Notes under the pieces: model-generated
What the model was told of the DNA's origin: nothing
The model's input: the letters and a program-made list of their open reading frames with translations, nothing else
Database searches by the model: none
DNA from: Gammaproteobacteria bacterium
GTDB lineage: Bacteria > Pseudomonadota > Gammaproteobacteria > Steroidobacterales > Steroidobacteraceae
Reading direction: 5' to 3'
NCBI GenBank assembly: GCA_003162555.1
Contig: PMNQ01000124.1
Span: 7,799 to 14,517 of the forward strand
Length of the DNA stretch: 6,719 nucleotides
Shown: piece after piece, positions 1 through 5,742 of the stretch
Numbering within the stretch: the first letter of the stretch is position 1
Layout: each line of letters starts with the position of its first letter
Made by a program: the position numbers and the translations under genes

Positions 1-30
1 TTTCCCGAGGCGCGGCTCGCCAATGACTGA
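1..30 (+). CDS. Possible 3' end of an upstream gene (C-terminus of a SPOR-domain protein, RlpA-like?)
   Basis: Frame 1 is open from the window edge and reads FPEARLAND before a TGA at 28-30. SPOR domains often end with a short 'G-(F/Y)-P-x-A-R-(L/V)' strand, and in many gammaproteobacteria the gene before dacA/dacC is rlpA, which ends in a SPOR domain. Nine residues are too few to prove anything. The reading rests on the match to that ending and on the expected neighbour. The stop lies 69 nt before dacC, which would fit one transcription unit. It could also be a chance open stretch. Confidence 0.3.
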   Translation, partial: FPEARLAND

Positions 31-46
31 AGTCCGAAGCTACACT
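17..46 (+). promoter_or_regulatory. Weak candidate sigma70 promoter upstream of dacC
   Basis: TCGCCA at 17-22 (4 of 6 to TTGACA) and TACACT at 41-46 (4 of 6 to TATAAT) are separated by 18 nt, which would place a transcription start near position 53. The match is weak and could be chance in this GC-rich DNA. If the upstream gene is rlpA, dacC may simply be co-transcribed with it. Confidence 0.2.
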
Positions 47-99
47 GCGCCCGCCTCGCAGCACCCGCTGACACAAAACTCGTTCCCGGAGACCTGCTG

Positions 100-1311
100 A
101 TGAAGTCGAGCTACTGCAAACTGCTAATCCCGGCCCTGATGGTGTTCGCGGCCGCGTACGCCGCGGCGGCACCGCGACATGCGGCGTCGCGCCCGACGGC
201 GTCGCGACAGACGGCGCCGCAGCCTGCAGGGCCCGCGGCGGCGCCGCCAATGGCCGCGCCTCCGGCGATCGAAGCGCGCAACTGGGTGCTGGTCGACTTC
301 GCATCCGGGCAATCACTGGCCGAAAACTACGCCGACCAGCGCGTCGAGCCGGCCAGCCTGACGAAACTCATGAGCGCCTACGTGGTGTTCAGCGCGCTGC
401 GCGATGGCCGCCTGAAAATGAATGAAGAGGTGCTGATCAGCGAGCACGCCTGGCGCGCCGAGGGCTCGCGCACTTTCGTGCAGGTGGGCACGCGCGTGCC
501 GGTCGAGGTGCTGGTCAAGGGCATGATCGTGCAGTCCGGCAACGACGCGACCATCGCGCTGGCCGAACGCGTTGGCGGGAGCGAGCCGGCGTTCGTGCAG
601 ATGATGAATGCCTACGCCCTCCGATTGGGCATGAACGGCACGCACTTCGAGGACGCCAGCGGCCTGCCCTCACCCACGCATTACAGCACGGCGCGCGACC
701 TGGCGACTTTGTCACGCGCCATCATCAGGGACTTCCCGCAGTACTACGGCATCTACTCGATGCGTGAGTACACCTGGAACAACATTCGCCAGGAAAATCG
801 CAATGGCCTGCTGGAGCGCGATTCGACCGTCGATGGGATCAAAACCGGTCACACAGACAGTGCTGGTTACTGCCTGATCAGCTCGGCATTGCGCTCCGGC
901 ATGCGCCTGGTGTCGGTGGTGCTGGGTGCAAAGAGCGTCGGCGCGCGCGAAAGCGGCAGCGCTGCGCTGCTGACCTACGGCTACAACTTCTATGAAGCAG
1001 TCACCGTCAAGAACGCGGGCGAGATGGTGCTCAAACCGCGTGTCTACAAAGGCACCGAACAATACGTTGCCGTCGCGCCTATCAATGCCGTGCAGGTCAT
1101 GGTGCCGCGCGGACAGGGCACAACGGTGACGACGCGCGCGAGCGTCCGCGGGCCGCTGCTGGCGCCGTTGCCGGCCGGCACGGCGGTCGGCGAGCTGCAG
1201 GTGGACGTGGCCGGCAAGACCGTGGCGCGCGTGCCGCTCTATCCGGTTGCCGATGTCGCGGAAGGCGGTCTGTGGCGTCGCATGATCGACACCATCAGCC
1301 TCTGGTTCTAG
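100..1311 (+). CDS. dacC: D-alanyl-D-alanine carboxypeptidase, PBP5/6 family (serine-type)
   Basis: This low-molecular-mass penicillin-binding protein removes the terminal D-Ala from peptidoglycan pentapeptides in the periplasm. All three active-site motifs of the S11 peptidase family are present: S86-L-T-K89, S146-G-N148 and K248-T-G250. Residues 1 to about 21 form a signal peptide (short basic start, Leu/Ala-rich core, AYA cleavage site). A Pro/Ala-rich linker of some 35 residues follows and is unusual, since the E. coli PBP5 catalytic domain begins almost directly after its signal. A beta-rich PBP5 C-terminal domain covers roughly residues 295-380. The last 15 residues, rich in Trp, Arg and Leu, look like the amphipathic helix that anchors PBP5 to the outer face of the inner membrane. 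The length (403 aa) is normal for the family. The ATG is preceded by GGAG at 88-91, 8 nt away. The symbol dacA would be equally valid. Identification is firm. Confidence 0.96.
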   Translation: MKSSYCKLLIPALMVFAAAYAAAAPRHAASRPTASRQTAPQPAGPAAAPPMAAPPAIEARNWVLVDFASGQSLAENYADQRVEPASLTKLMSAYVVFSALRDGRLKMNEEVLISEHAWRAEGSRTFVQVGTRVPVEVLVKGMIVQSGNDATIALAERVGGSEPAFVQMMNAYALRLGMNGTHFEDASGLPSPTHYSTARDLATLSRAIIRDFPQYYGIYSMREYTWNNIRQENRNGLLERDSTVDGIKTGHTDSAGYCLISSALRSGMRLVSVVLGAKSVGARESGSAALLTYGYNFYEAVTVKNAGEMVLKPRVYKGTEQYVAVAPINAVQVMVPRGQGTTVTTRASVRGPLLAPLPAGTAVGELQVDVAGKTVARVPLYPVADVAEGGLWRRMIDTISLWF

Positions 1312-1330
1312 CACCATCGGAGCGCTACGC

Positions 1331-2209
1331 ATGGCCGAACCACTATCGATTTGTTATCTGAACGGTGCGCTGCTGCCGCTGCGCGAAGCGCGCATCTCGC
1401 CGCTCGATCGCAGTTTTCTGTTTGGTGACGGCGTGTATGAAGTGGTCGCGTTCCACAATGGCTACGCCTCGAGGCTGCCCGCCAACATCGCCCGCCTGAA
1501 ACGGAGCCTGGCGGAACTGCGCATCCGCAATCCACACGGCGATGCCCGCTGGTCCGAGCTGGTGCACGAGCTGGCGGCGGCCAACGGCGGCGGCGACCTG
1601 TACGTTTACCTGCAGGTGTCGCGCGGCGCCGAGTACGGCCGTAACCACGCCCCGCTACCCGATGTTGAACCGACCGTGTTCGCGTTCTGCGCGCCGCTCC
1701 CTGCTCCGCCAGCGGAGCTCGCTACGCAGGGCCTGGCGTGCATCACCGCGCAGGACACGCGCTGGGCGCGCTGCGACATCAAGTCGGTGGCGCTGCTGGC
1801 CAACGTATTGCTGCGCCAGCAGGCGGTCGAAGCCGGCGCGGCCGAGACCATACTGCTGCGCGATGGCTGGCTGACCGACGCCAGCGCTTCGGCCGTGCAC
1901 ATCGTGGTGGCGGGCGAGATCCGCACGCCGCCTCGCAGTCATCAGCTGCTGCCGGGCACGACCCGCAGCCTGATCGAGGAAATCGCCACGGCCAACGGCA
2001 TAGCCTGCCGCAGCGTACCGGTCAGCGAGGCGGCACTGCGCGGCGCCGCCGAGATCTGGCTCAGCGCCGCGACGCGCGGCGTGGCGCCGGTGACGCGTCT
2101 CGATGGCGTCAGCGTCGGCGACGGCCGCCCGGGGCCGCTGTGGCGCCGCATGCGCGCGCTGGTCGAGGCGAGCTGGGTGCGGCCGAAGGGCACAGGCGGC
2201 AATTCCTAG
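1331..2209 (+). CDS. dat: D-amino acid aminotransferase (PLP fold type IV)
   Basis: A 292-aa class IV aminotransferase, probably interconverting D-alanine and D-glutamate via 2-oxo acids in the cytosol. The N-terminus carries the family stretch D26-R-S-F-L-F-G-D-G-V-Y-E. R55 (NIARL) is the expected phosphate-binding Arg. K151 in CDIKS is the Schiff-base lysine. R104-N-H106, after SRGAEYG, matches the RxH element that binds the substrate carboxylate in Bacillus D-amino acid aminotransferase and separates these enzymes from branched-chain aminotransferase and aminodeoxychorismate lyase. The usual T-E-(G/A)-S-x-S-N segment is changed: D183 replaces the Glu that contacts the PLP nitrogen, A188 replaces the Asn and H190 the usual aromatic or aliphatic residue. 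The gene starts 19 nt after dacC, with CGGAG at 1318-1322, so the two are probably co-transcribed; a role in supplying D-amino acids for the wall is inferred. The family is firm; D-amino acid specificity is likely, not proven. Confidence 0.85.
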   Translation: MAEPLSICYLNGALLPLREARISPLDRSFLFGDGVYEVVAFHNGYASRLPANIARLKRSLAELRIRNPHGDARWSELVHELAAANGGGDLYVYLQVSRGAEYGRNHAPLPDVEPTVFAFCAPLPAPPAELATQGLACITAQDTRWARCDIKSVALLANVLLRQQAVEAGAAETILLRDGWLTDASASAVHIVVAGEIRTPPRSHQLLPGTTRSLIEEIATANGIACRSVPVSEAALRGAAEIWLSAATRGVAPVTRLDGVSVGDGRPGPLWRRMRALVEASWVRPKGTGGNS

Positions 2210-2724
2210 GCGGCAACCGTCGCGGGCAGCACGAGCTGCCAGTAGCCCACGTCCAGCCAGCGCCCGAACTTGTGGCCGACTTCGCTGAAGTGCGCGACCT
2301 TGTGCATGCCGAATTTCTCATGCAGCGCCACGCTGGCTTCGTTGGGCAGCGTGATGCCGCCGATGGCGACATGACAGGGACCGCGCCCGAGCTCGGCGAA
2401 CAGCCCCGTATACAGCTGCGTACCCAGGCCCTGCCCCACCGCTTCGTGGTCGACATACACCGTCACCTCGACGGAATGGCGGTAAGCGCAACGTCCCTTC
2501 CAACGGCTGGCATAGGCATAACCCTGTACGGCCGCGCTTTTCTGCGCGACCAGCCAGGGGAGATTCAGCGTAGCGGTCTCGGCCAGGCGTGCGGCCATGT
2601 CCTCAGTGCTGACTGGCGATTCCTCGAAAGTGACGACGGTGTCGGTGATGTAGTAATTGTAGATGCGCGCCAGCGCCGCGGCGTCGGCAGCAGTTGCGGC
2701 GCGAATTGTTGGGGCACCGTCCAA
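2206..2724 (-). CDS. GNAT N-acetyltransferase, phosphinothricin acetyltransferase-like
   Basis: A 172-aa acetyl-CoA-dependent acetyltransferase. Hallmarks are the N-terminal IYNYY segment followed by TFEE (about residues 21-35), E86 in the SVEVTVYV strand, the acetyl-CoA phosphate loop VGQGLG at 96-101 followed by LYTGL, and a late ITLPNEASVALHEKFGM stretch (about 124-140). This is the pattern of the phosphinothricin/methionine-sulfone acetyltransferase group, which acts on glutamate-analogue amines, and many relatives have unknown natural substrates. The start must be the TTG at 2724-2722: the in-frame TAA that ends the preceding gene lies one codon further up, and the next Met (residue 43) would remove the first helix. 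No clear Shine-Dalgarno sequence is seen, so translation may be coupled to the upstream gene. Its stop shares CTAG with the end of dat. The family is firm, the substrate unknown. Confidence 0.87.
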   Translation of the reverse strand: MDGAPTIRAATAADAAALARIYNYYITDTVVTFEESPVSTEDMAARLAETATLNLPWLVAQKSAAVQGYAYASRWKGRCAYRHSVEVTVYVDHEAVGQGLGTQLYTGLFAELGRGPCHVAIGGITLPNEASVALHEKFGMHKVAHFSEVGHKFGRWLDVGYWQLVLPATVAA

Positions 2725-2727
2725 GAC

Positions 2728-3069
2728 TTACTTTCGAAACATGAAGTACACGGCGCCGCACATGCACAACGCCGCCCACAGGTAGTTGAGACGCACCGGC
2801 TCGCGCATGTACAACCAGGCGAAGGGCACAAAAACCGACAGTGTGATGACCTCCTGCAGGATCTTGAGCTGACCCAGCGACATCTCGGTGTGGCCGATGC
2901 GGTTGGCGGGCACCTGGAAAAGGTACTCGAACAGGGCAATGCCCCAACTCGCGAGCGCGGCGATCAGCCAGGGACGCTGTGCCAGGTTGCGAAGATGCGC
3001 ATACCAGGCAAAGGTCATGAACACGTTTGATATCACGAGCAGCGCGATGGTGCGGGCGATGACTGGCAT
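2728..3069 (-). CDS. Small four-helix membrane protein, DUF486 / 'DMT family' protein
   Basis: A 113-aa inner-membrane protein of the DUF486 (COG3169) type, distantly linked to drug/metabolite transporters. No substrate is established for the family. Four hydrophobic segments are visible: about residues 4-24 (beginning ARTIALLVISNVFMTFAWY), 34-52, 68-88 and 94-111, with a short basic RK end. The conserved polar stretch between helices 2 and 3 (E48, Q52-V-P-A-N-R, then Q67-L-K-I-L-Q-E) is typical of the family. The ATG at 3069 is chosen because the family begins right at the first helix and because GAGGA lies about 10 nt upstream. A start 24 codons earlier would add a Cys/Arg/Gly-rich segment unlike a membrane-protein start. 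The acetyltransferase gene follows after 3 nt in the same frame, so the two are an operon. Confidence 0.88.
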   Translation of the reverse strand: MPVIARTIALLVISNVFMTFAWYAHLRNLAQRPWLIAALASWGIALFEYLFQVPANRIGHTEMSLGQLKILQEVITLSVFVPFAWLYMREPVRLNYLWAALCMCGAVYFMFRK

Positions 3070-3128
3070 GGCCGCATTTTCCTCGCAAGTGATGCGCTTG
3101 TCACCGCCGCCGCGGTATGCTGAGGCGC
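3070..3128. promoter_or_regulatory. Divergent intergenic region between the DUF486 gene and ybeD
   Basis: These 59 nt separate two genes read away from each other and should hold both promoters if each gene has its own. On the minus strand GTGACA (3104-3099) and GAAAAT (3081-3076) have 17-nt spacing, but the -10-like box overlaps the ribosome binding site and would give an almost leaderless message. On the plus strand TATGCT at 3116-3121 could be a -10 box with its start point close to the ybeD ATG. TTGTCA at 3098-3103 is too near it (12 nt) to be a normal -35. The presence of promoter activity is inferred from the layout; the exact boxes are weak. Confidence 0.35.
3080..3084 (-). promoter_or_regulatory. 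Ribosome binding site fixing the start of the DUF486 gene
   Basis: On the minus strand GAGGA stands 10 nt before the ATG at 3069. It is the only good Shine-Dalgarno match near this gene's 5' end and supports the 113-residue form over a longer one starting at 3141. Confidence 0.6.
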
Positions 3129-3392
3129 ATGAGCGATCCAAAGCTGCTGAGCTTTCCCTGCGATTACCCGATCAAGGTCATGCTGCGCGCCAACGAGAGC
3201 TCGCGCGCCCATGTCGACGCGGTCATGGCGCGCCACACGGACGCCACGGTGATCGCCGCGGCCACCGAACGGCCTTCGGCGCAGGGCAATTTCCTCGGCG
3301 TTACCTACACGATCCGCGCGCGCGATGCCGCGCACATCGAGGCACTGTTCACCGACCTGAAGGATCTACCCGGGGTACTGATGGTGCTGTGA
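3129..3392 (+). CDS. ybeD: YbeD/DUF493 family protein
   Basis: A small cytosolic protein (87 aa from this start) matching the YbeD family: FPCDYPIKVM near the N-terminus, SAQGNFLGVTYTI in the middle and a C-terminal end in LPGVLMVL, like the E. coli YbeD ending RMVL. The fold is a small ferredoxin-like alpha/beta domain. The biochemical role is unknown; a link to lipoate metabolism is suggested only by its usual position next to lipB. The ATG at 3129 gives the same length as E. coli YbeD. GAGG at 3122-3125 is rather close (3 nt). An in-frame ATG at 3117 would add four residues and has no better ribosome site. The gene converges on lipB with 40 nt between the stops, whereas in E. coli the two run in the same direction. 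Confidence 0.85.
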   Translation: MSDPKLLSFPCDYPIKVMLRANESSRAHVDAVMARHTDATVIAAATERPSAQGNFLGVTYTIRARDAAHIEALFTDLKDLPGVLMVL

Positions 3393-3432
3393 GGCGCGGC
3401 CGGTGCTGCGCGAACGGCGCTCAGCTCTCGAC

Positions 3433-4086
3433 TTAACGACCTAGCCGCGCCAGCAGGAGCGGTGCAAATTCGCGCGCGACCTGTGCCAGGTCCATAGGTG
3501 CCCCGAGCGCAGCGAGCTGCGTCATCTCCAGGCCCACATAGCCGCAGGGATTGATGCGGCCGAAAGGCTCGAGATCCATGTTCACGTTGAGCGCCAGGCC
3601 GTGGTAGCTGCCGCCGCGGCGGATGCGTAACCCAACGCTGGCCAGCTTGCGGCCGTCCACGTAGACGCCGGGCGCCCGCGCGCGGCACTCGGCCCTGATG
3701 TCATAGCGCGCCGCCAGATCGATGACGGCACGCTCGAGGGCCGTGACCAGTTCGCGCACGCCGAGCCCGGCGCGCCGCATGTCGATGAGCGGATAGACGA
3801 CCAGTTGGCCGGGGCCGTGATAGGTCACCTGACCGCCCCGATCGATCTGCACCACCGGGATGTCGCCAGGCGCCAGCACATGCGCGCGATCGCCATTCAT
3901 CCCCAGCGTGAACACGGGTTCGTGCTCAAGCAGCCACAACTCATCGTCGGTGTGCTCGTCGCGCGTATCGGTGAATTGCTGCATCGCGCGCCAGGTGGGT
4001 TCATAGGGCACGCGACCCAGCCACTTGACGTGCAACGGCAGGCGCGCGCCTTCAGCGGCTGGCGGTGCTGCTTGCCAGACCGACAT
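3433..4086 (-). CDS. lipB: Octanoyl-[acyl-carrier-protein]:protein N-octanoyltransferase
   Basis: LipB moves the octanoyl group from acyl carrier protein to the lipoyl-domain lysine of dehydrogenase E2 subunits and GcvH, the first step of lipoate assembly in the cytosol. Positions below assume the ATG at 4086 (217 aa). The catalytic pair is present: K147 in [14 protein letters not shown] and C181 in RINPCGYVG. The substrate tunnel motif [13 protein letters not shown] with H90 is intact, as are PYEP (27-30), FTDTRD (38-43) and [13 protein letters not shown]. The reading frame overlaps the end of lipA by 35 nt, indicating coupled translation. The start is uncertain: a GTG at 4113 would add nine residues, while a TTG at 4035, just after the lipA stop, would give a length nearer to the E. 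coli enzyme. Function is firm. Confidence 0.96.
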   Translation of the reverse strand: MSVWQAAPPAAEGARLPLHVKWLGRVPYEPTWRAMQQFTDTRDEHTDDELWLLEHEPVFTLGMNGDRAHVLAPGDIPVVQIDRGGQVTYHGPGQLVVYPLIDMRRAGLGVRELVTALERAVIDLAARYDIRAECRARAPGVYVDGRKLASVGLRIRRGGSYHGLALNVNMDLEPFGRINPCGYVGLEMTQLAALGAPMDLAQVAREFAPLLLARLGR

Positions 4087-5071
4087 TGTTGCCCGCCAAG
4101 GCCTGTTCCGCACGGTAGCTGGAACGCACCAGCGGGCCCGATACGCACTCGCGAAAGCCGCGGCGCAGGCCCCACTCGCGATACTGCAGGAATTCTTCCG
4201 GCGTCACGAAACGCTCGACTGACAGGTGATGCACAGTAGGCCGCAGGTACTGGCCCAGCGTCAGGATGTCGACGCCTGCGCCACGCAGGTCGTCCATGCA
4301 CTCGCCAATCTCCGCAGCCGTCTCGCCGAGCCCGAGCATCAGGCTGCTCTTGGTCAGCACACCTGGACGATGCGCCCTGGCATGCGCGAGCACGGCCAGC
4401 GTCTGCTCATAACCCGCGCGCGCATCGCGCACCGGATGCGTCAGGCGCCGCACCGTCTCGATGTTCTGCGCAAACACATCGACGCCGGAGTCGACCACCT
4501 GCTCGACATCGCGCAGCACACCCTGGAAATCGGGCGTCAGCGCCTCGACCGCCGTGGCCGGGGTACGCTGCTTGATGGCCCGCACGCAGGCCGCATAATG
4601 CGCGGCGCCGCCATCGGGCAGATCGTCGCGATCGACCGAGGTCAACACCACGTAGCGCAGCTTCATCAGCTCGACGCTGGCGGCGACATTGGCGGGTTCT
4701 TCGGCGTCGAGCCAGCCGCGCGGATTGCCCGTGTCGACCGCACAGAAGCGGCAGGCGCGGGTGCAGACCGCGCCCATGACCATGATGGTGGCCGTGCCGG
4801 CATTCCAGCATTCACCGATGTTCGGGCACTTGGCTTCTTCGCAGACCGTCGCGAGACGATGCTCGCGCACGGTGCGGCGCACGGCCTCGTAGCCTGCGCC
4901 CGCCGCCAGCGGCGCCTTGAGCCAGCGCGGCTTGCCGGTCGGCGCACGCAGCGCCGTACCGCCGCGCGCGCGCGCGCCATCCTTGATGGCGGTGAAACCC
5001 TGTGGCGTCACGTATTTCTCGCCGCTGCGCGGCGCGGCGCTCACGACCGGAATGTTCTTGAATTCAGGCAT
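4052..5071 (-). CDS. lipA: Lipoyl synthase, radical SAM
   Basis: LipA inserts two sulfurs into the octanoyl chain placed by LipB, giving lipoyl-protein. It is a radical-SAM enzyme with two 4Fe-4S clusters. The auxiliary cluster cysteines C77, C82 and C88 ([12 protein letters not shown]) and the SAM-cluster cysteines C103, C107 and C110 (CTRACRFC) are all present. The C-terminal RSSYRAE (316-322) supplies the conserved serine ligand. The length (339 aa) is close to the E. coli enzyme (321 aa), with a somewhat extended N-terminal segment. The ATG at 5071 lies two nucleotides after the murU stop. No strong ribosome site is seen, so coupling to murU is likely, and no alternative start codon exists in the codons directly upstream. 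Residues 32-38 are encoded by an alternating CG tract. lipB follows with overlap, the reverse of the usual lipB-lipA order of transcription. Confidence 0.97.
   Translation of the reverse strand: MPEFKNIPVVSAAPRSGEKYVTPQGFTAIKDGARARGGTALRAPTGKPRWLKAPLAAGAGYEAVRRTVREHRLATVCEEAKCPNIGECWNAGTATIMVMGAVCTRACRFCAVDTGNPRGWLDAEEPANVAASVELMKLRYVVLTSVDRDDLPDGGAAHYAACVRAIKQRTPATAVEALTPDFQGVLRDVEQVVDSGVDVFAQNIETVRRLTHPVRDARAGYEQTLAVLAHARAHRPGVLTKSSLMLGLGETAAEIGECMDDLRGAGVDILTLGQYLRPTVHHLSVERFVTPEEFLQYREWGLRRGFRECVSGPLVRSSYRAEQALAGNNVGLASSTASR
4963..4977. repeat. Alternating CG dinucleotide tract inside lipA
   Basis: Fifteen bases of strictly alternating C and G lie in the non-conserved N-terminal linker of LipA (codons for the Ala-Arg-Ala-Arg-Gly-Gly stretch, about residues 33-38). 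Such tracts are prone to replication slippage and to Z-form DNA. In a genome this rich in GC the run may have no function. Confidence 0.6.
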
Positions 5072-5073
5072 CG

Positions 5074-5742
5074 CTACGCGCCATCGTGCGGCAAGTCGTT
5101 CAGCGCCGCAAGGCGCGCGGCCGTGCCGACATCCGTCCACGCGCCATCGTAGCGTTCGCCGCCGAGTCGCTGCGCCGCGATTGCCGCCTGCAGCAGCGGC
5201 AGCAGCGGAAAGCGTCCCGGCGTGCAGTGTGCGAACAGCTCCGGGCGGAACACGCCGATTCCGGCGTAGGTCAGTCGCGGCTCACCCGCCGCCTCGACCG
5301 CGCCAGCGCGCAACGCAAAGTCTCCCTGCAGGTGATGATCCGGATTGGGGACCAGCACCAGATGGGCGAGTTCCTGTGGTCCGATGGTCAGCCGCGCGAA
5401 ATCGATGTCGGTGTAGGTGTCGCCGTTGACGACCAGGAATGGGGCCTCGCCCAGCAGCGGCAGCGCATGGAAAATACCGCCGCCAACCTCGAGCGCGAGC
5501 GCGCTCTCATCGCTGTAGTGTATGCGCAGTCCGAATTGCCCGCCGTCACCCAGGGCGCTGCGCAACTGCGCACCGCGCCACGATACGTTGATCACTGCCT
5601 CGCGCACGCCGGCGCGCGCGAGGGCTTCCAGATGCCAGGCGATCAGCGGCTTGCCACGCACCTTCAGCAACGGCTTCGGCGTGTCGTCCGTCAGCGGCCG
5701 CAGGCGCTCGCCGCGCCCGGCCGCCAGCACCATGGCCTTCAA
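5074..5742 (-). CDS. murU: N-acetylmuramate alpha-1-phosphate uridylyltransferase
   Basis: MurU joins UTP and MurNAc-1-phosphate to give UDP-MurNAc in the peptidoglycan recycling route that bypasses de novo synthesis and gives intrinsic fosfomycin tolerance in Pseudomonas. The 222-aa protein has the nucleotidyltransferase signature [13 protein letters not shown] (6-18) followed by TPKPLL, the metal-binding aspartate D108 in VVNGDTYTD, and W202-T-D204-V-G-T near the end. The usual ETGGGI motif reads EVGGGI here (85-90). The start is taken as the TTG at 5742, giving the family's M-K-A-M-x-L-A-A-G beginning and overlapping the amgK stop as TTGA. The ATG at 5733 is a poorer choice because it drops three conserved residues. 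A longer open stretch upstream to 6090 is only the shadow of amgK. The amgK neighbour makes MurU far more likely than a GlmU- or mannose-specific transferase. Confidence 0.93.
   Translation of the reverse strand: MKAMVLAAGRGERLRPLTDDTPKPLLKVRGKPLIAWHLEALARAGVREAVINVSWRGAQLRSALGDGGQFGLRIHYSDESALALEVGGGIFHALPLLGEAPFLVVNGDTYTDIDFARLTIGPQELAHLVLVPNPDHHLQGDFALRAGAVEAAGEPRLTYAGIGVFRPELFAHCTPGRFPLLPLLQAAIAAQRLGGERYDGAWTDVGTAARLAALNDLPHDGA

Noticed and set aside
712..1332. 206-codon open frame on the - strand, antisense to dacC
   Set aside because: Its composition is biased (His/Arg/Ala/Asp), there is no domain or ribosome site, and it lies entirely opposite the well-supported dacC.
1738..3030. 430-codon open frame on the + strand
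   Set aside because: It runs across dat in a second frame and then antisense through the acetyltransferase and most of the DUF486 gene, all of which have clear family motifs. Its product is an Arg/Gly/Ala/His-rich mix with no recognisable domain, as expected for a shadow frame in GC-rich DNA.
3405..3425. Possible bidirectional terminator between ybeD and lipB
   Set aside because: GCTG-CGC can pair with GCG-CAGC around a 5-nt loop, but with a 2-nt bulge, only 7 pairs and no T-run on either side. It is too weak to call in a GC-rich background.
5072..5140. Longer lipA start at 5140
   Set aside because: It would add 23 Arg/Ala/Cys-rich residues overlapping the end of murU. The ATG at 5071 directly follows the murU stop and fits the family's length.
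4226..5152. 308-codon open frame on the + strand, antisense to lipA
   Set aside because: The product is rich in His, Arg and Ala with no motif. The opposite strand encodes a complete lipoyl synthase with every cluster ligand, so this is a codon-bias shadow.
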